Below, piece by piece: positions 15,119 to 24,070 of a DNA stretch of 64,000 bases. Location of the stretch: NCBI GenBank assembly GCA_011525685.1, contig WYBW01000032.1, forward strand, positions 1 through 64,000, in the 5' to 3' direction. The stretch comes from Verrucomicrobiia bacterium. GTDB taxonomy: Bacteria; Verrucomicrobiota; Verrucomicrobiia; Limisphaerales; JADLHS01. Made by a program: the position numbers and the translations under genes. The notes below the pieces were generated by a model that was given only the letters and a program-made list of their open reading frames with translations, did not search any database and was not told the DNA's origin. Within the stretch, counting starts at the first letter, position 1, and every line of letters starts with the position of its first letter.

Positions 15119-16483
15119 ATGAACCTGCCAAATTATTTCCTCGCCGACCTGCCGCCGGAAGCCACGCTTTCGCCCGCGCTGCTCGGCGAGGCGTGCCTGA
15201 CGCTCAAGCGCAATCGGGAGCAATACCTGGCGGCGCGTTCGACGGATCAACTCGTGAGAATCCTGTGCGAAGTCGCCCGGGAGTGGTTGCGGGCGGAAAG
15301 CCCGTTTCGCCGGCTGGCTCTGACTGAAGGGCCGGCCATGACCGGTTTTCCCCGAACCACGCTGGAAAGGGGCCTCAACCATTTCTTCCAGCAATTCACC
15401 CGGGAGAACTTTCACGCCTTGCTCGCGCAGGACCTTGGCGACCCGCGTTGCCTGGATGGATTATGTCCTTCGGCAAATGAAGCCGGGTGCTCCCGGTCGG
15501 CGATGGCGGTCGGGCCGGAGTTTCTGGTTCACGTCACCGCGGGCAACCTGCCAAACCCGACGCTGATGAGCATGACGCTCGGTTTGTTGACGCGTTCAGC
15601 GCAGTTCGTGAAGTGTGCCAGTGGCGCGTCCTTCCTGCCGCGGCTGTTTGCGCACTCGATTTACGATGCCGACCGCAAGCTCGGCGCGTGCCTCGAACTC
15701 GCCGAGTGGCGGGGCGGCCAGGCCGCGCTGGAAGAAGTGCTCTTCGCCGAAGCCGATTGCATAACCGGCACGGGCAGCGATGAGACACTCGCGGCCATTC
15801 GAGCCAGGCTGCCGCTCAATACGCGTTTCCTCGGCTACGGTCACCGCGTGAGCTTCGGCTTTGTGGCAGGCGAGGTTCTGAGAGATGGGAGCTCAAGAAA
15901 GGTCGTGGAGGCGGCCGCCGAGGATGTGGTGGCGTGGAATCAACTGGGCTGCCTCTCGCCGCATGTGATTTATGTGCAGTCGGGCGGGGTGGTGTCGCCG
16001 GAGCAATTCGCGGAATCGCTGGCCGAGGAACTGGAAAAACGCGAAGCCGCCGAACCGCGCGGTGAACTGTCCGTGGCCTCCGGCGCCACCATCGCGGCCC
16101 GCCGGGGCATTTACGAAGTGCGAGCCGCTCATTCACCGGAAACGCGGCTCTGGCAGAGCAAAGGTTCGACGGCGTGGACGGTGGTTTTCGAAGCCGACCC
16201 GCGCTTTCAGGCCTCCTGCCTTCACCGATTTGTGTACGTCAAGCCGGCGAAGGACCTGACGGAAGTCCTGCACAATGCCGATGCGGTGCGCGGCAAGATT
16301 TCGACCGTGGGGTTGGCGGCGGCGGAGGACAAGGCGGCTGAACTGGCCAGGCAACTGGCGCGCTGGGGCGTGACGCGGGTGTGCCCGTTGGGCCGGATGC
16401 AGAACCCGCCGCTGACCTGGCGGCATGACGGTCGGCCGAGTCTGGGTGATTTGGTAACGTGGATGGATTGGGAAAAGAGTTGA
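15119..16483 (+). CDS. LuxC-like acyl-CoA/acyl-protein reductase
   Basis: The 454-residue protein is of the LuxC acyl reductase family, aldehyde-dehydrogenase relatives that reduce an enzyme-bound acyl thioester with NADPH to the aldehyde. The probable catalytic cysteine is C278 in VVAWNQLGCLSPHVIYV, followed by the conserved QSGG loop. HVTAGNLPNPTLMSMTLGLL forms the nucleotide fold. With the luxE-like gene two positions upstream it would complete a fatty-acid reductase. luxA, luxB, luxD and an aldehyde user are not in the window, so light production is not implied. Confidence 0.82.
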   Translation: MNLPNYFLADLPPEATLSPALLGEACLTLKRNREQYLAARSTDQLVRILCEVAREWLRAESPFRRLALTEGPAMTGFPRTTLERGLNHFFQQFTRENFHALLAQDLGDPRCLDGLCPSANEAGCSRSAMAVGPEFLVHVTAGNLPNPTLMSMTLGLLTRSAQFVKCASGASFLPRLFAHSIYDADRKLGACLELAEWRGGQAALEEVLFAEADCITGTGSDETLAAIRARLPLNTRFLGYGHRVSFGFVAGEVLRDGSSRKVVEAAAEDVVAWNQLGCLSPHVIYVQSGGVVSPEQFAESLAEELEKREAAEPRGELSVASGATIAARRGIYEVRAAHSPETRLWQSKGSTAWTVVFEADPRFQASCLHRFVYVKPAKDLTEVLHNADAVRGKISTVGLAAAEDKAAELARQLARWGVTRVCPLGRMQNPPLTWRHDGRPSLGDLVTWMDWEKS

Positions 16484-16539
16484 ACCACCGATGAACGCGG
16501 ATTCACACACCAGGCTCGGGACACGGATTTCACACCACG

Positions 16540-16672
16540 GTAGCGCGGACTTCCAGTCTGCCGTATCGCAGGGCTTCCAGGCTGCGTCGCGCTCGACCCG
16601 GCGGACGCACGCCGTTTCCGAGGGTCTGCCGTTTGGAAACCGGCGACACAGCAGGCTGGAAACCCGCGCTAC
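16540..16672. repeat. 133-bp palindromic element, copy 1
   Basis: The element begins GTAGCGCGGACTTCCAGTCT and ends GGCTGGAAACCCGCGCTAC, giving GTAGCGC/GCGCTAC terminal arms with internal sub-palindromes. A second copy with the same length and order lies at 60828-60960. It encodes nothing and looks like a non-autonomous mobile element. It fills half of the 282-nt gap upstream of queD. Confidence 0.82.
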
Positions 16673-16765
16673 GAAGTCCTGCCATTGCGCCGCGCACGAC
16701 CCGGTGAGAAGTGCCCTGGATAGGACGATCCGCATTCGCTCGTATCCGTTCTTGATCAAGAGACA

Positions 16766-17128
16766 ATGAAAATTGAGTTGCGTAAGACCTATCAGTTCGA
16801 GGCGGCGCATCTGCTGCCGCGTTTGCCGAAGTCGCACAAGTGCCGGCGTCTGCACGGCCACAGTTTCAAGGTGGAGATCGTCGTGGCCGGTGACTGTGAT
16901 CCCAAGCTGGGCTGGCTCATGGATTACGCCGAGATTTCGCGGCGCTTCCGGCCGATCTGGAAGAAACTCGATCACCGGTATCTCAACGAGATTCCCGGGC
17001 TGAAGAATCCGACGAGTGAAGAAATCGCCGTGTGGATTTGGAAGAAGCTGAAGCCCAAGCTGCCGCTGCTGGCCGAGGTCGTGGTGGCGGAAACCTGCAC
17101 GGCGCGGGCGGTTTACCGGGGTGGATAG
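16766..17128 (+). CDS. queD: 6-carboxytetrahydropterin synthase
   Basis: QueD turns 7,8-dihydroneopterin triphosphate into 6-carboxytetrahydropterin, the substrate of QueE (136-879). The 120-residue protein matches the family along its length: zinc ligands H15, H30 and H32 in FEAAHLLPRLPKSHKCRRLHGHSF, catalytic C26, LDHRYLNEIPGLKNPTSE and the C-terminal VAETCTARAVYRG. The gene stands alone after a repeat-filled gap, so queuosine genes are scattered in this genome. Confidence 0.94.
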   Translation: MKIELRKTYQFEAAHLLPRLPKSHKCRRLHGHSFKVEIVVAGDCDPKLGWLMDYAEISRRFRPIWKKLDHRYLNEIPGLKNPTSEEIAVWIWKKLKPKLPLLAEVVVAETCTARAVYRGG

Positions 17129-17147
17129 TTCCCGGTCGCCACGGCGC

Positions 17148-17885
17148 TCACCAATACCCGTAGTAGAGCAGGTAAGACGAGGCGTAGCGCCTCTTCATCT
17201 GTTTGAGCGTGTGCCAGCGCGCCGAGCCGTCGAGGAACCCCACGTTGCCGCCCGCCGCCCCCACTTTCGACGAATCGCTCCAGGTGGCGTTCAGGGCACG
17301 GGTGAAGGTGGCTCCATTCTGCAAAAACGGTCCGCCCTTGGTGTGGGGCGCCATCAGCAGCACGTCGCCCCAATGATTCGCGTCGGCCATGATGAAATTC
17401 GTTCCCGGCTCGGTGATCTTGCGCGGCGAGTGCCAGTATTCGGCGGCCAGACGCGACCAGAGCTGGCTCGGGGCATCGCCCAGGTAGTTGTAACCCACCA
17501 GGTAGCCCCACATGCCGTTGTAACGCGGCTGCGTCCCAAAGGTGAAGTTCGGGCAGTCCATGATGTTGAAATTGCCCGTGTAGTTGATCAGGTTCGTGTA
17601 ACTGATGCTGTTGATCCGGATGGAATGCCAGTTGTCATTGTTGTCCCGACCGCTGGGCACGAGGTCCTGGTGATCGTGGCCGTACATGTGAACCGAAAGA
17701 ATGGCCTGCCGGATGTTGCTCACGCAGGCAATGCGTTTGCTCTTTTCCTTGGCGGTGGCCAGGGCCGGCAGCAGCATCGCCGCCAGGATGGCGATGATGG
17801 CAATGACGACCAGTAGTTCGATGAGTGTGAACGCCGCGGTGCGCGGTCCCGGATCGTGCTCGTATGAACAATCAAGCGAACGCAT
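17148..17885 (-). CDS. Type II secretion-like pseudopilin with H-X9-DG-type tail
   Basis: The 245-residue protein begins [27 protein letters not shown], a short positive leader before a prepilin-peptidase site (A-F with E at +5) and a single hydrophobic helix ending [25 protein letters not shown]. This is the common pseudopilin-like class of Verrucomicrobiota and Planctomycetes. The C-terminus [16 protein letters not shown] is the tail motif of that class. The ATG at 17885 was chosen because it gives a normal leader; the open frame extends 585 nt further but is non-homologous. It is presumably secreted or assembled at the envelope; its exact role is not known. Confidence 0.85.
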   Translation of the reverse strand: MRSLDCSYEHDPGPRTAAFTLIELLVVIAIIAILAAMLLPALATAKEKSKRIACVSNIRQAILSVHMYGHDHQDLVPSGRDNNDNWHSIRINSISYTNLINYTGNFNIMDCPNFTFGTQPRYNGMWGYLVGYNYLGDAPSQLWSRLAAEYWHSPRKITEPGTNFIMADANHWGDVLLMAPHTKGGPFLQNGATFTRALNATWSDSSKVGAAGGNVGFLDGSARWHTLKQMKRRYASSYLLYYGYW

Positions 17886-18130
17886 AATTGGTTGACAATG
17901 CCACGACACTATTCCCTGACGCTTGGGAATCCGCAATTCCAAAGCTGGACGGGGAATTTGACCAACAGACACATTGGCGAACTTCGGCCCGCTAAACTGA
18001 TCGTTCACTGTCTTCTGTGCAACCGGGTATGCGAAATCCGAGGGCCGAAGCTCGAATCCCGAAAGAATCTCGAAACCCGAAACCAAGACCGCAAATCGTC
18101 TCCGCGCAAACTCGGCGGCTCGCGGTCCGG
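17886..18130. other. Intergenic gap with GAAACCCGAAA-type repeat
   Basis: The 245-nt gap between two leftward genes carries CGAATCCCGAAAGAATCTCG and neighbouring CGAAACCCGAAACC words near 18050-18090. The same vocabulary recurs at 60775-60805 and 62475-62520, so it is a dispersed repeat. Nothing coding is visible. Confidence 0.5.
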
Positions 18131-19138
18131 TTACCAGGTCGAGTCGAAAAGCAAATCGCCCCGGCCGGAAGTTCCGCGACCAGCCGGCGTTCCGCCGTCG
18201 TCCTTTCGATCCGGCCCGATGCTGTAAAGCAGCCAGTTTGTTCCTTGAGATCGGTAAGCCAGCGGTTGACTGCCGAACGGGTCCTGGGGAACACGTTCGA
18301 GATATTGCGGGACCAGTTCCGCCAACTGCCTGGGTGGAGCACCGTGCTCGGCGGCGTAACAACGCACCGCCAATTCGGCTTCCAACAGGCGCACCCGCGA
18401 CACCGCCCGGTGATGTTTGGATTCCGCCCCTTGGATGGATTGGCGCGCCTGCCACCACAGCGGCAGCCACGCCAGGGGATTGGGAACTTTACGAAGCTCA
18501 TGACGCATGAAGATTCTCTCCGCCCTCCGGACCTCCTGCCAGGTCACGCTGTCCTGATCAAGTTTGTTCAACTCGGCAATGATCGGTTTCAATTGATCGC
18601 AATCCAACTGAGGCACGAGCTTCGCGAGCGGAACGCCACCGATGGCCGAGCAGGCAATTCCCACCAGCCGGTTGATGACAAAACCATTCTGGCTGACTTC
18701 GTTGCCGAAACGCATCGCATCGAGATAACTCCGGGCGGCATCCTCCAGCCGCCCGTCCAGTTCGGCAAGCCGGCCTTCCGCCGCCAGCAATTGAGCGATT
18801 TGCTTTTGCACCATGAGATCGCGGCTGGCATTGGCGAAGTTGGACAAATAGCTTTGAATGGGCAACCCACACTCCTTTCCCAAACCTGCCCGGATTAAAG
18901 TCAGCGCCTTTGCGTTTTCGACAACCAGTTCCCTCAGGTCGTCGTGACTCATTTCCCTGAAGTCACCGATCTGGCCGGACAGCAGACCGCCTGCCTGCAC
19001 AAAATCATCGTAGCCGTTGGGATTCGGCAATGGCGGCAGGGGCGGGGCGCGACGCGAAGTGGAAATGATCAATGCTGTGAACCCCACGGTGAAGACGACA
19101 GCCAGCCCCAGCAATGTCATTCGCAGCTTCTTCCTCAT
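18131..19138 (-). CDS. Membrane-anchored protein of unknown function
   Basis: I do not recognise this 335-residue protein. It has an N-terminal signal anchor ([25 protein letters not shown]) followed by a proline-rich linker and a largely helical body with leucine/alanine repeats (about 85-190) that could be TPR-like. The C-terminus, [35 protein letters not shown], resembles the tail of secretion-type pseudopilins and related planctomycete/verrucomicrobial proteins, where it surrounds a metal-binding Asp-rich loop. It lies between the pseudopilin and a cupin on the same strand. Confidence 0.7.
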   Translation of the reverse strand: MRKKLRMTLLGLAVVFTVGFTALIISTSRRAPPLPPLPNPNGYDDFVQAGGLLSGQIGDFREMSHDDLRELVVENAKALTLIRAGLGKECGLPIQSYLSNFANASRDLMVQKQIAQLLAAEGRLAELDGRLEDAARSYLDAMRFGNEVSQNGFVINRLVGIACSAIGGVPLAKLVPQLDCDQLKPIIAELNKLDQDSVTWQEVRRAERIFMRHELRKVPNPLAWLPLWWQARQSIQGAESKHHRAVSRVRLLEAELAVRCYAAEHGAPPRQLAELVPQYLERVPQDPFGSQPLAYRSQGTNWLLYSIGPDRKDDGGTPAGRGTSGRGDLLFDSTW

Positions 19139-19153
19139 GGAGCAACCCGATGC

Positions 19154-19501
19154 TTAGTCAAACCACTCGTCCGCCTCGTCAAACGCCGGGATGGGGATGT
19201 TCACGATTTTGAGTTTACCGATGGCACGATGGCGGCAACCGGGTTTGATGAAAATCGAGGTCATCGGTTTCACCGGGAATAGTTTCCCGTCAAGTTCCAT
19301 CTGCCCTTCGCCTTCGAGCACGAGGTAAATCTCGGTCATCCGCTTGTGGTAATGCGTGCGCGAATCCTCCTGGATGTCCACGACGTGCAACGTGGCAGTC
19401 TGGTTGTCCGGGGCGGCAAAGGCGCGTTTGGCGAAACCGCAAGGGCAGCGCACCGGCGGAATCGCGTCGAGGTCGGCGATCATGTAGTTGGCCATAGTCA
19501 A
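19154..19501 (-). CDS. Cupin domain protein
   Basis: The 115-residue protein is a single beta-barrel cupin. SRTHYHKRMTEIYLVLEGEGQMELDG is the first cupin motif with metal-binding histidines and glutamate, and PGCRHRAIG supplies the final histidine. Such small cupins can be isomerases, sensors or dioxygenase-like; none can be chosen here. A start at 19495 (second ATG) is equally possible. It is 15 nt upstream of the unknown membrane-anchored gene on the same strand. Confidence 0.82.
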   Translation of the reverse strand: MTMANYMIADLDAIPPVRCPCGFAKRAFAAPDNQTATLHVVDIQEDSRTHYHKRMTEIYLVLEGEGQMELDGKLFPVKPMTSIFIKPGCRHRAIGKLKIVNIPIPAFDEADEWFD

Positions 19502-19951
19502 AGCGGGTTGAAGTCGCCTCGATCAAAGCACGCCGCGGCCCGATTGGCGAGCCTTTCAGTCTTGGAGCAAGGCGACAGCGTAGGACAGGCGTCACGCCTG
19601 TCCCCATCTTCGAGGGGCAATCCACTCCAACCAGGTTTCGCCGCAACCTGGCCCGAACAGTTCACACTCGGTGCGCGTGCTTTCATTAGCACCGGGCTTC
19701 AGTCCGGTGGAAGCGCGCGAGATGGAAATGAGCCGTTTCAACGGCTTTTCAGGCGCTGTGTAAGCCGCTGAAGCGGCTGCAACTCGTCGTCGCCTCGGCT
19801 CAACTGGGCTGAAGCCCGGTGCTAATGAAACATCCAGGCCAGGACCAATCCACGCCTCAGGGCGAAGACTTGAAGTCAGAGACAGGCGCGACGCCTGTCC
19901 TTCGAGCTTCGCGCTCGCTTCGCATCGCGGTGACGTTCAAACTGGGCGCCC
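19502..19951. repeat. Nested palindromic repeats in a 450-nt gap
   Basis: Three nested or adjacent repeat families fill this gap. An outer pair of GACAGGCG-type half-elements lies at 19580-19604 and 19878-19902. Inside is a perfect 22-nt inverted repeat, TTTCATTAGCACCGGGCTTC.. at 19681-19702 and its complement at 19809-19830. Between these, GCCGTTTCAACGGC and GCCGCTGAAGCGGC hairpins occur. No gene is visible. The arrangement looks like one repeat family inserted inside another. Confidence 0.75.
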
Positions 19952-20989
19952 ATGCGCTTTGCTCGCTGTCTCAAGTTTTTTCTGGTCGCCGCCATTGCCG
20001 CGGCATTGATGATGGCGTGTACTTCGACGCGGTCGGTCGCCGGGTGGCAACGCTTCGAGTTCAAACAGCCCCGCATGGGCACGCTGTTCACCATCACGCT
20101 GTTTGCGCCGGACGAGACCCAGGCTCGCCAGGCCTCCGAGGCCGCGTTCGCCAAGATTGCCGCGCTCGAAAGAATGATGACGGACTACGATCCCGAGAGC
20201 GAACTGATGCGGCTTTCTCAGAAACCGGTGGGCCAGCCGGTGCGTGTGAGCGACGAACTGTTTGAGGTTTTGAAGAAAAGCCAGCGCCTGGCTGAACTGA
20301 CGGAGGGCGCTTTCGATGTCACCGTCGGACCGGTCGTCCGCTTGTGGCGGCGCGCGCGGCGGACGGAGACATTGCCGTCGCCGGAACTGCTGGCCAAGGC
20401 CCGGGGCGCGGTGGGTTACCGCAAGCTCAGACTCGATGCAGTCGCGCAGACCGTGACACTCACCGTGCCCAACATGCAACTCGATCTCGGAGGGATCGCC
20501 AAAGGTTACGCGGCCGACAAGGCACTGGAGGTCTTGAAACAACACGGCCTGCCGCGCGCGCTGGTCGTGGCCAGTGGGGACATCGCGATTGGCGATCCGC
20601 CGCCGGGCCAGCGCGGCTGGCGCATTGGCGTCGGAGGGCTGGAAGTCGGCCCCGCCGGGCTGGCCAAGAACCTTCGGCTTCGCAACGCCGCCGTTTCCAC
20701 CTCGGGCGACACCGAGCAATTCATCGAGATCGAAGGGGTGCGTTACTCTCACATTGTTGATCCGCGCACGGGACTTGGCCTGACCGAGCGATTGCAGGTC
20801 ACCGTCATCGCCCGGCACGCGGCGGACACGGACAGCTTCGCCACCGCGGTCAGCATTTTGGGTGCGAAGCGCGGACTAACCCTGGTGGAATCACAACCAG
20901 GGATGGCGGCCTTGATTTTGCGAAAGGACGGGAACAGGACCGAGATGTTCGAGTCGCGGAGATTCAAACGGATTCCGCTGGCCGACTGA
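19952..20989 (+). CDS. apbE: FAD:protein FMN transferase (lipoprotein)
   Basis: ApbE attaches FMN to threonine residues of secreted or membrane proteins such as Na+-translocating NADH:quinone reductase and RnfG. The 345-residue product is a lipoprotein: the hydrophobic leader ends LMMAC with the lipid-modified cysteine. The domain starts QPRMGTLFTITLFAP, contains MMTDYDPESELMRL and the flavin-binding LDLGGIAKGYAADKA, and ends with YSHIVDPRTG and HAADTDSFATAVSILG, which carries the Mg-binding Asp/Thr. No target flavoprotein gene is adjacent. Confidence 0.93.
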   Translation: MRFARCLKFFLVAAIAAALMMACTSTRSVAGWQRFEFKQPRMGTLFTITLFAPDETQARQASEAAFAKIAALERMMTDYDPESELMRLSQKPVGQPVRVSDELFEVLKKSQRLAELTEGAFDVTVGPVVRLWRRARRTETLPSPELLAKARGAVGYRKLRLDAVAQTVTLTVPNMQLDLGGIAKGYAADKALEVLKQHGLPRALVVASGDIAIGDPPPGQRGWRIGVGGLEVGPAGLAKNLRLRNAAVSTSGDTEQFIEIEGVRYSHIVDPRTGLGLTERLQVTVIARHAADTDSFATAVSILGAKRGLTLVESQPGMAALILRKDGNRTEMFESRRFKRIPLAD

Positions 20990-21140
20990 AGATGGCCGGT
21001 GAATCAGTGGGAAAGTTGGCCGGTGGGAGTCTCCTCATGCCACTCACTTCCCCACTCTCCCACCTGCTCACTTTCAAAGACTTTCCGGGTTTCCGCCGAT
21101 AAACTTGCCCCTTGCCTGCAAACCTCCATACTCCCGCGCG
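20990..21140. other. Gap with GTGGG/CCCAC-rich low-complexity repeat
   Basis: The gap holds GTGGGA/GGTGGGAG words followed by CCACTC/TCCCCACTCTCCCACC words, making a weak inverted repeat over about 21005-21070. A similar G-rich then C-rich block is found inside purL at 52441-52530, where it is translated. This one is non-coding. Confidence 0.45.
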
Positions 21141-21842
21141 ATGAAAATTTCTGTGGTGGGCATTCCGGGCATTGCCCTGGGCAAACACAACCTCAAAGAT
21201 CCGCGTCTGGATCAGGCGGACAAGCTGGTCGAGGCCAAGAAGAAGACCTACGCCCAGGTGGAGGTGGTGGGTGAAGACGCCACGCTGGAGGCCGATTCCA
21301 TCGTGGTATCGCGCGAGCGGCTGCCTGACGTAATCCTCAACGACCTGGAATTTGTGGAAACGCGTCTCGGGCGCGAGCCCTCCGCCGCCGAAAAGGCCGC
21401 CTTGGAGAAGATCCGCGCCGCGCTCGAAAGTGAGCGCACCGTTTTTCAAGCGGGTTTGAGCGCCGAGGAATTGCAGGCGGTCACGGCGCACAATTTCCAC
21501 ACGAACAAACCGGTCACCGTCGCGGAGGCCGCGGATTTGGAGAATCTCGACGCGTTGATGGTGCGCGCGTTTGCGGAAGCCGGTTACATCAGTTTCCTCA
21601 CCGTGGGCGGGAAGGAAAACCGCGCCTGGCCGATCCGCAAAGGCACAACCGCCTGGGAAGCCGGCGGCACGATCCACTCGGACATTCAAAAGGGATTCAT
21701 TCGCGCCGAGATCATCAGCTTTGCCGACTTCATCGCGGCGGGCGGTGAAACGGAAGCCAAGCGCGCGGGCAAGCTCCGCCTCGAGATGAAGCCCTACGTG
21801 ATGCAGGATTACGACCTGGTGAATTTCCGGTTCAACAAGTAA
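21141..21842 (+). CDS. YchF-like protein lacking the GTPase domain
   Basis: The C-terminal 95 residues (YISFLTVGGKENRAWPIRKGT to VMQDYDLVNFRFNK) match the TGS domain of YchF/OLA1, the universally conserved ribosome-associated ATPase. The N-terminus is another matter: where YchF has a P-loop GxPNVGKST, this protein has MKISVVGIPGIALGKHNLKD, with no GKS/T, and the DxxG and NKxE motifs are missing. Residues about 25-150 resemble only the coiled-coil part. At 233 residues it is about 130 shorter than YchF. The frame is intact without stops, so it looks like a maintained paralogue. It cannot bind nucleotide in the usual way. Monocistronic. Confidence 0.82.
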   Translation: MKISVVGIPGIALGKHNLKDPRLDQADKLVEAKKKTYAQVEVVGEDATLEADSIVVSRERLPDVILNDLEFVETRLGREPSAAEKAALEKIRAALESERTVFQAGLSAEELQAVTAHNFHTNKPVTVAEAADLENLDALMVRAFAEAGYISFLTVGGKENRAWPIRKGTTAWEAGGTIHSDIQKGFIRAEIISFADFIAAGGETEAKRAGKLRLEMKPYVMQDYDLVNFRFNK

Positions 21843-22172
21843 CGCCTTCGCGTCGCCTCCCTCCGTCCGGCATGGGACTTGGTCCGGCGATGTCCCGGCG
21901 GGTTTCGCGTTGCGGGTGCCGGCACTGCCTCATCGTTCCGTACACACCTGTCCTCAAGGCGTGTAGCCGGGAAAACCCGCGACAACCGCTGTTTTTCAGT
22001 GGACTCCGATTTCAGAGCCGTAGATTTGAGTCTTTGCCGTTTCCGGCAGTGTCCGGGTTTGAGGCGTTCTTCCTTGGCACTCAACCTGCAAAAGCACTGG
22101 GCGGTGTTGAGACATGCTGTGACCTGAAACTGAAAAGGAACTTTCGATCTGCCACGCCTGTGGTGAGGCTCC
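21843..22172. other. Intergenic region, nothing recognised
   Basis: This 330-nt gap separates the YchF-like gene from a secreted protein gene on the same strand. It contains no coding frame or repeat family that I can match to the others in the window. Confidence 0.4.
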
Positions 22173-23861
22173 ATGAACCCGACCTTTTATACCGCTTCCA
22201 AACAAACCCCAGGTGAGCGACCTGGCTGCTCCAGACCGTTCGCATTTGTGAGTCTGACAATGGGGTTGATCCTGAACCTGGCGATTTCCGCCGGCGCCAA
22301 TCCCTACGCCACGAACATCCGCTTCGCCGGCAGCGTGCCCGGCAGTTCCGCGAATGCCACGGTGTATGTGCCCTGCGAACTGGCTTATGTGAGCTACATC
22401 TTGAACGAACCGGCGAACGCGGGGGTGACGATCGAGTTCCTTTCCGAGACCACGGTGGTGCGTACGATGCACATCGCGGCGGGCCAGCCCGGAACATTAC
22501 GCGGTGACAATACGGTGATCTGGGACGTCAAGAATGACCTGGAGGACTTTGTGCCGCTGGGGCTTTATCGCGTGCGCATCACCGCTCGTTCCCACGGTTA
22601 TGCCGATTGGACGCAGATCAGCGACGACTACCAGCCGGGCAGCTACGTCTGGCAGCCACGGGGGATCGCGGTGAATCGCAACCCCAGCAGCCCGTTTTAC
22701 GGCCGGGTGTTCGTCGGCAACGGCCAACTGGGTCCGTATCCGGAGTATGAAGCCGGCGACCGCCTGGGCGTGCTCAAACTCAATGCCGATGGCAGCCCTG
22801 CGGAAGAAGGAATGTTTGCCGACGGCGGATGGTCCTGGTCGGAAACCGGCAACAGCCCGTGGAAGATCGAAGTTGCCGAGGACGACCTGGTTTACATCAA
22901 CGACTGGGGCGACCACGGTTTGTTGTTGCGGTTCGATCAACTCGTTTCCAGCGCTTCGCGGGCGGTGGTGCTCGGCAGTGGCAACCGGCCCAACGGCGGA
23001 GCGGCGAATTTGAGCGGCCCGTTCCTGAGCGGCATCGGGACGAATCTGACCATCTGGATGGCTGACGCGAATCATCCGGACGGCGCGGGCATCCGGGCCT
23101 GGAAAGTGAACGGCGACGGCAAACCCGCCGCAGATGACCCGGGACTGGCCGCCGTCAAGGCCGGCACCAATTCCCACCTGAATCAGGCTCCCTTCGATGT
23201 GACCTTGGACCGCAGCAACCGGATCTACACGATTCAATTCAGTGACGCGCCGGGTGACCCCGCACCCCGCGTGCTGCGATTTCCCGCTTACGACGGTACT
23301 GTCCTGACGAATGCCGACTGGCGGGTTGGCAGTTTTGACGATCAACTTACCGGAGCGTCCGGCATTGCGGTGGACCCCACCGGGACTTACGTGGCGGTGG
23401 CCTTCACGGGCATGGGAGAAGGCTTTGGTCGCACCGGAGGCGGCGTGCGGGTGTTTCGCACCGCGGATGGAACACTCGTGCGGACGCTGACGCCGGCCTC
23501 GTACCACGATCACACTGACGTGGCTTGGGACAACGCCGGGAACTTGTACGTCTGCGACAACTGGAGCCAGGTCTGGCGCGTGTATTCGCCGCCAGGACCG
23601 AATCAGACCACCACGGTTTCCGTCCCCACGCTGGAGGCCGGCGAACCTCCGATTGCGGCGCTGCTCAAGGTGGTGGCTTACACCAACGCCCAGTTCCACT
23701 TCACGTTGCGGGGCCGTACCAACATCAACTACGTGATCCAAGGTTCGGGTGACCTGCGGTCCTGGGTGCCGGTGCTCACCAACCGCGACGATTGCGCCAC
23801 GCGCCTGATTGTGGTGGACGCGCCGCAACGGTGGCAATTCTACCGCGCGCTGGCTCCTTGA
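22173..23861 (+). CDS. Secreted beta-propeller-like protein
   Basis: The 562-residue protein has a signal segment after a polar start (SLTMGLILNLAISAGANP). Residues about 45-135 include GDNTVIWDVKNDLEDFVPLGLYRVRITA, the shape of a FlgD-like Ig domain. The body has repeated blade-like strings (WQPRGIAVNRNPSSPFYGRVFVGN, NSPWKIEVAEDDLVYINDWGDHG, GASGIAVDPTGTYVAVAF, HTDVAWDNAGNLYVCDNW) as in NHL/six-bladed propellers. The last 80 residues (FHFTLRGRTNINYVIQGSGDLRSWVPVLTN) are a small beta domain frequent at the end of verrucomicrobial exoproteins. Function unknown; probably surface binding. Confidence 0.72.
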   Translation: MNPTFYTASKQTPGERPGCSRPFAFVSLTMGLILNLAISAGANPYATNIRFAGSVPGSSANATVYVPCELAYVSYILNEPANAGVTIEFLSETTVVRTMHIAAGQPGTLRGDNTVIWDVKNDLEDFVPLGLYRVRITARSHGYADWTQISDDYQPGSYVWQPRGIAVNRNPSSPFYGRVFVGNGQLGPYPEYEAGDRLGVLKLNADGSPAEEGMFADGGWSWSETGNSPWKIEVAEDDLVYINDWGDHGLLLRFDQLVSSASRAVVLGSGNRPNGGAANLSGPFLSGIGTNLTIWMADANHPDGAGIRAWKVNGDGKPAADDPGLAAVKAGTNSHLNQAPFDVTLDRSNRIYTIQFSDAPGDPAPRVLRFPAYDGTVLTNADWRVGSFDDQLTGASGIAVDPTGTYVAVAFTGMGEGFGRTGGGVRVFRTADGTLVRTLTPASYHDHTDVAWDNAGNLYVCDNWSQVWRVYSPPGPNQTTTVSVPTLEAGEPPIAALLKVVAYTNAQFHFTLRGRTNINYVIQGSGDLRSWVPVLTNRDDCATRLIVVDAPQRWQFYRALAP

Positions 23862-24005
23862 GCCATTGACCCTGCCGCGCCGTCCGCCGCCCGCTCCCCG
23901 CTGGACGCCTCGTTGGTCAACGTGCCCCTGCAGGCAAGACCGCGCCCGCCGGCCGGAGCCGCCATCGCTTCGGTGGACATGGGGCACCAGGGAACTGAAA
24001 AGCCG

Positions 24006-24029
24006 ACAGCCGGGACCGTGGTCCCGGCT
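24006..24029 (+). terminator. Probable intrinsic terminator
   Basis: CAGCCGGGACC and its complement form an 11-bp stem with a tiny loop at 24006-24029, followed by GTTTGGGGTTTGGTT. It is 145 nt downstream of the propeller gene and just beyond the end of the convergent small gene at 24071, so it could serve both strands. The T-run is imperfect. Confidence 0.45.
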
Positions 24030-24070
24030 GGTTTGGGGTTTGGTTCAGTTGGTTCAGGGAAGTGTCGCGG

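Noticed and set aside
12531-16483. Bioluminescence (lux) operon
   Set aside because: Only LuxE- and LuxC-like enzymes are present. No luxA or luxB, and a transporter sits between them.
17886-18470. A 195-codon extension of the pseudopilin gene
   Set aside because: It contains the GAAACCC-type repeat and runs through the neighbouring gene. A pseudopilin leader is short, which fits the ATG at 17885.
21141-21842. Simple ychF pseudogene
   Set aside because: The reading frame is intact with its own plausible start, and no remains of the G domain are found in other frames upstream.
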